Shown here: positions 60,545 to 64,000 of the stretch, in pieces
Position numbering within the stretch: position 1 is the stretch's first letter
Layout of the letters: each line of letters starts with the position of its first letter
Source of the DNA: an uncultured Bacteroidales bacterium
GTDB taxonomy: Bacteria; Bacteroidota; Bacteroidia; Bacteroidales; Bacteroidaceae
Reading direction: 5' to 3'
DNA: 64,000 nt
NCBI GenBank assembly: GCA_902779085.1
Contig: CACYZY010000004.1
Coordinates: 1 to 64,000, forward strand
Notes under the pieces: model-generated
The model's input: only the letters and a program-made list of their open reading frames with translations
Told to the model about the DNA's origin: nothing
Database searches by the model: none
Program-made: the position numbers and the translations under genes

Positions 60545-61813
60545 ATGAAAAATAAATATTTTATATTGTCACTTGTTTTCGTATTTGCTTTGCAGGCATA
60601 TGCACAAAATCAGGTAGACATGCGTCAAGCTGTGGAATTTTTGGCTTCACAGGAACTTGGTGGCAGATACCCTGCAACTAGGGGCGATACACTAGCATCT
60701 GATTATATTTCTGGTAAACTGCGTAGCCTAAAGCTCAAACGTATTATAAAAGGTAAAAAGAAAATAGGTTACTATCACAACTTTACTTATGGTAAGACAG
60801 AAAAGAGAACTACTCATAACATCATCGCTGTTCTTCCTGGAAAAGATAAACTGTTGAAAAACGAATACATTGTAGTTGGCTCTCATTACGACCATCTGGG
60901 ATTAGGAGGTAAAAATTCAGGGTCACGACGTCCCGACACTTTGGCTGTACACCCTGGTGCTGACGACAATGCAAGTGGAGATGCTGTGGTACTCGAACTG
61001 GCAAAGCACTTTAAGAAGATGCGCTCATCACGAAGTATTATCTTTGCTTTTTTTGGTGCTGAGGAACAAGGTTTGATTGGTTCCAAGGATTTTATAGAAT
61101 GGATGAAACATAGTGATGTACGGCGCATCAATCTTCCTGACAATATAAAAGGTATTGTAGCTATGGTTAATCTGGATATGGTAGGACGTATGCGTGACAA
61201 TGCTTTAAGTGTTTCTGGTACTGGAACAAGCTCAGAATTCAAAACCATTGCAGAGAGTATTGCAGAAGAAAACAATTTGCATATCACATGCACACCTGAT
61301 GGTTATGGTCCGAGTGATCAGGCTTCATTTGTGGCAGCTGATATCCCTGTTCTATATCTTACTACAGGAGGTCATATGGAATACCACACTCCTGCAGATA
61401 TACCTACAACTTTAAACTATGATGGTATGCAGCAGACGTATGAATATACTAAGAATCTGATTACCAAACTAACAGAAATGCCTAAAGCGCCTGACTTCAT
61501 TAATGTACCAGGCAGCAACACAATGAGTCATGCTAAGTTCAAAGTGACTTTAGGTCTCATGCCAGATGTGACAGGCGCAAGTAGCACTCCTGGTCTTCGG
61601 GCAGACATCGTGGTCGCAGGAAAACCTGCGCATAATGCAGGTATGCGAAGTGGTGATGTCATTCAAGAAATTGATGGTAAGCCTGTCAAGGACATCAACG
61701 AATACATGGAACGATTGTCAGAGCTTAAGGCTGGTACTACTATTCCCGTAAAAGTACTTCGAGGCAAAGAAACTATTGTGTTTCAAGTTCAATTAAACCC
61801 AGCTGAGAAATGA
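60545..61813 (+). CDS. Secreted M28 peptidase with PDZ domain
   Basis: 422 aa. Signal peptide about 1-20 (ALQAYAQ). Zinc ligands of the M28 aminopeptidase fold: GSHYDHLGLG (His and catalytic Asp), GADDNASG (bridging Asp), FFGAEEQGLIGS (Glu-Glu), NLDMVGRM (Asp) and TGGHMEYHTPAD (His). Residues about 325-420 form a PDZ domain (GMRSGDVIQEIDGKPV). Probably a periplasmic aminopeptidase. It is 31 bases after the AraC gene and overlaps the next by ATGA. Confidence 0.92.
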   Translation: MKNKYFILSLVFVFALQAYAQNQVDMRQAVEFLASQELGGRYPATRGDTLASDYISGKLRSLKLKRIIKGKKKIGYYHNFTYGKTEKRTTHNIIAVLPGKDKLLKNEYIVVGSHYDHLGLGGKNSGSRRPDTLAVHPGADDNASGDAVVLELAKHFKKMRSSRSIIFAFFGAEEQGLIGSKDFIEWMKHSDVRRINLPDNIKGIVAMVNLDMVGRMRDNALSVSGTGTSSEFKTIAESIAEENNLHITCTPDGYGPSDQASFVAADIPVLYLTTGGHMEYHTPADIPTTLNYDGMQQTYEYTKNLITKLTEMPKAPDFINVPGSNTMSHAKFKVTLGLMPDVTGASSTPGLRADIVVAGKPAHNAGMRSGDVIQEIDGKPVKDINEYMERLSELKAGTTIPVKVLRGKETIVFQVQLNPAEK

Positions 61814-62610
61814 AAAAAATTGGATATTGGCTAATTGCAATCGTCATCACATTGGTATTGAGCATTTACCAGCGCATGACTGGTCCCACCAATCCCAAGA
61901 GAGTGACTGTGGAACTTAATGAAAAGAATTATAAGTTAAAATTGCCCCGAAGTGGTGTACAAGAAGATGAGATTGTTATCCTTAAAGGTATTCCATCAAA
62001 TACCAATGCACAAATACATTACCATCGCTATCCTACATCTGATGAATATACTACAATAGATTTCAGTTGGAAAGACGATAAATGTCAGGCAACATTACCT
62101 GTACAGCCTGTAGGAGGAAAATTGCAGTATTATATCACAGTTGAGGGGAAGGACTATCCTGTCGATGAACCACTTATTATACGTTTCCGGAATGATGTTC
62201 CTGCCAGTATTCTAATACCGCATATCTTGTTCATGTTTGCTGCAATGCTGTTTGCTGTCTATACATTCTTATTGGTTATCACACGCAAGAAGTACAGCCA
62301 TTGGCTTAAAATTACTGTGGGAACTTTATTTGTTGGTGGTTTTATCTTAGGCCCTCTCGTCCAACATGTGGCTTTCGGACCTTGGTGGACAGGATTTCCT
62401 TTTGGAACAGACCTTACAGACAACAAGACACTCCTATCCTTTCTGTTTTTTGTTGCAGCTATTGCTACTTTGAAGTGGAAATACAATAAGTGGGTCGTTG
62501 GCCTTGCAGTGCTATTCATGATAGCTATCTTTACTATCCCCCATAGTTCATACGGGTCAGAGTATAACTACTCTACCCAGCAATTGAATACAGAGGATCT
62601 TACATCTTAA
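61810..62610 (+). CDS. Membrane protein of unknown function (266 aa)
   Basis: One N-terminal helix (about 5-20), an extracytoplasmic beta-rich domain (about 30-130, KRVTVELNEKNYKLKLPRSG onward), then four helices (about 134-158, 167-187, 205-222 and 228-248) and a polar tail. No family recognised. Coupled to the M28 peptidase by ATGA. Its last 11 bases overlap the convergent YjbR gene. Confidence 0.7.
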   Translation: MKKIGYWLIAIVITLVLSIYQRMTGPTNPKRVTVELNEKNYKLKLPRSGVQEDEIVILKGIPSNTNAQIHYHRYPTSDEYTTIDFSWKDDKCQATLPVQPVGGKLQYYITVEGKDYPVDEPLIIRFRNDVPASILIPHILFMFAAMLFAVYTFLLVITRKKYSHWLKITVGTLFVGGFILGPLVQHVAFGPWWTGFPFGTDLTDNKTLLSFLFFVAAIATLKWKYNKWVVGLAVLFMIAIFTIPHSSYGSEYNYSTQQLNTEDLTS

Positions 62611-62983
62611 GATATTTCTGCCGTATAGTTTTAGGGAGTTTAGAAACAAGTAGTAGGTATGACTCTCTGATCCATTCCTTTATTAAAGCATCATCTACTT
62701 GTTCGTAATAAATATCACTCCAATGTTTTTTATTCCAATGCCATGCTGGTGTCACAGTTGAGTACTGTTCCCGTAGTTCTTCATTCCTTTCTGGCAAAAG
62801 TTTCAAAGCTAATTTAGGAGTTAAGTCCATGGGGGTATGCTTTCCAGCATCTATTCTAAGACACATGAATATCTTCCCTTCTAGTCTGAATGCAATAACA
62901 TCATCACCAAATGGTTGATCCTCAGTCACTCCACTTAGTGATAATACGTATTCACGCACCTGTTCTATGTTCAATACACTCAT
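62600..62983 (-). CDS. MmcQ/YjbR family protein
   Basis: 127 aa. N-terminal VREYVLSLSGVTEDQPFGDDVIAFRLEGKIF and TPAWHWNKKHWSDIYYEQVDDALIKEWIRESY are the characteristic blocks of the YjbR (PF04237) double-wing fold. Usually labelled DNA-binding from the fold; no function is established. Four bases after the flavoprotein gene stop (same operon). Confidence 0.88.
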   Translation of the reverse strand: MSVLNIEQVREYVLSLSGVTEDQPFGDDVIAFRLEGKIFMCLRIDAGKHTPMDLTPKLALKLLPERNEELREQYSTVTPAWHWNKKHWSDIYYEQVDDALIKEWIRESYLLLVSKLPKTIRQKYLKM

Positions 62984-62986
62984 ATT

Positions 62987-63610
62987 TTATCTGATAAAGT
63001 GCATAGGCTCCCACTGTTCACGTTCAGGATAATTAGTTTCTCCACCTGTATGTATTTTCTTCAAAAGCCATGCCATGTTGTTAGCCATCGTTCGCATAGT
63101 CTGCATGCCCTCTGTATCAAGTGCAGCTTGTCCCTCTTCACGACCATATACGATATTCCAATACTGTGAAGTGACAACTGGCATATTCATCATCTGGAAC
63201 GGCATGTTCAAGGTTTGAAAAGCAGCTGTAGCACCACCACGACGGCATACACATACTGCCGCTGCTGGTTTATTCACCACCTTATCACCTGCCGAAAAGA
63301 ACATACGTTGCATCAGTGATAGTAGACTGCCATTGGGTTGACCATAATAAACAGGTGAACCAATAATAAGAGCATCTACATCTTCGAGTTTCTCTGAAAT
63401 ACGATTACAAATGTCATCGTCAAACACACATCGTCCCAATTCCTTTTGCTTGCATTGTCCACAAGCAATGCATCCACGCACAGGTTTAACTCCTATCTGA
63501 ACAATCTCTGTATTAATACCGTTCGCCTCTAGTGTCTTCGCAGCTTCACTCAATGCTAAAAATGTATTGCCCTGTTTACGGGGGCTTCCGTTGATCAATA
63601 AAACCTTCAT
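62987..63610 (-). CDS. Iron-sulfur flavoprotein-like NAD(P)H reductase
   Basis: 207 aa. FMN-binding flavodoxin-like loop INGSPRKQGNT, then GCIACGQCKQKELGRC, a C-x2-C-x2-C-x7-C motif as in archaeal/bacterial iron-sulfur flavoproteins, then IIGSPVYYGQPNG and a C-terminal helix. Probably carries FMN and a 4Fe-4S cluster; the electron acceptor is unknown. Between the carbonic anhydrase and YjbR genes on the minus strand. Confidence 0.87.
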   Translation of the reverse strand: MKVLLINGSPRKQGNTFLALSEAAKTLEANGINTEIVQIGVKPVRGCIACGQCKQKELGRCVFDDDICNRISEKLEDVDALIIGSPVYYGQPNGSLLSLMQRMFFSAGDKVVNKPAAAVCVCRRGGATAAFQTLNMPFQMMNMPVVTSQYWNIVYGREEGQAALDTEGMQTMRTMANNMAWLLKKIHTGGETNYPEREQWEPMHFIR

Positions 63611-63632
63611 AATTTATATCTTGAAAGTATTG

Positions 63633-64000
63633 CTATTTGATTTCCTCTAATTCTCCTGTTTCTGAATCAATAATAAAGCCTCGAACCACGATGTCCTTTG
63701 GAACTAGCGGATGCGTTTTGATGGTCTCAACAGTATTTCTTACTGATTCAGGCGTATCCTTGAATCCCTCTAACCAATGATCGAGGTTGATGCCACATTT
63801 ACGAATTGTGTCGAGTGTCTCATCTGTTACACCACGTGCAATCATCTCATGATGAAAATGGTCATAACTCATGTGGCATGCCCCACAATGAGAATGAGCT
63901 ACCACCATAATTTCCTCAACACCCAACTCATATATAGCCACTATCAGGCTACGCATAGCTGAGTCAAAAGCAGAGATAACTAAACCGCCTGCATTCTTGA
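63633..64000 (-). CDS. Beta-class carbonic anhydrase (5' end outside window)
   Basis: The frame is open through the right edge (reading KNAGGLVISAFDSAM before the internal Met at 63956), so the start is missing. NAGG, SLIVAIYELGVEEIMVVAHSHCGAC contains the zinc-ligand His and Cys of beta-carbonic anhydrases (H-x2-C). The visible 122 codons fit the C-terminal two thirds of a compact beta-CA. Interconverts CO2 and bicarbonate. 22 bases separate it from the flavoprotein gene. Confidence 0.88.
   Translation of the reverse strand, partial: KNAGGLVISAFDSAMRSLIVAIYELGVEEIMVVAHSHCGACHMSYDHFHHEMIARGVTDETLDTIRKCGINLDHWLEGFKDTPESVRNTVETIKTHPLVPKDIVVRGFIIDSETGELEEIK

Overview
The window is bacterial and almost certainly from the order Bacteroidales; a gut or rumen Prevotella-type organism is the best guess. 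Many genes start downstream of the Bacteroidetes promoter pattern TTTG-N19/20-TAnnTTTG. The gene content fits as well: an HU protein with a glycine-rich tail followed by a 38-codon 'smalltalk' gene, a TonB-dependent receptor, S16 with a long Ala/Glu/Lys tail, a GH109 enzyme, a feruloyl/acetyl-type esterase, and MORN and WG repeat proteins. No rRNA or CRISPR array was seen.

Layout. 1-8.5 kb is accessory DNA: the HU-like gene and its mini-gene, a minus-strand operon (60-aa protein, HAD protein, 48-aa membrane peptide, 268-aa anchored protein), a very AT-rich minus-strand operon (93-aa protein, WG-repeat protein, retropepsin-like protein), and a convergent pair of a conserved unknown protein and a stand-alone FtsZ paralog. 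Three promoters here carry the same 11-bp palindrome just upstream, two of them at an identical 36-bp distance from the -7 box. 8.5-12.7 kb holds an ORF6N protein, purine nucleoside phosphorylase, ThiL, tRNA-Phe, a VOC protein, an SGNH hydrolase and tRNA-Arg(UCU).

12.714-20.355 kb is an integrated element of about 7.6 kb inserted at the 3' end of tRNA-Arg. It is bounded by 18-bp perfect direct repeats, with paired integrase arm-type repeats placed symmetrically about 80 bp inside each end. It carries two HTH proteins behind a promoter-plus-terminator-hairpin leader, an unknown 328-aa protein beside iteron-like repeats, a serine recombinase behind 17-bp direct repeats, a possible terminase-small-subunit-like protein, coiled-coil proteins and a tyrosine integrase. 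No transfer or virion genes are visible, so a phage-satellite-like or mobilised cryptic element is possible.

20.4-42 kb is mostly core or metabolic: a TonB-dependent receptor, GH13 amylase and patatin; PheT and YebC; the Lon-Tgt-LptG minus operon; TrmN6, an EamA transporter and an NhaC antiporter; S16; a thioredoxin lipoprotein, an esterase and an ASCH protein; and Prs. A degenerate 22-23-bp tandem repeat fills the gap after prs. 42-51 kb is a seven-gene export operon: periplasmic adaptor, two MacB/FtsX-like permeases, ATPase, TolC-like protein, sigma-54 activator and histidine kinase. It is headed by a textbook sigma-54 -24/-12 promoter, so the last two genes probably activate their own operon. 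51-57 kb contains a 14-unit MORN protein, a degenerate M16 protein, a FolK-like/KdsB fusion and a class A PBP. 57-62.6 kb is a GH109-NahK-like kinase-AraC cluster (probable GalNAc salvage) with an M28 peptidase and a membrane protein. The window ends in a YjbR-family protein, an iron-sulfur flavoprotein and a partial beta-carbonic anhydrase.
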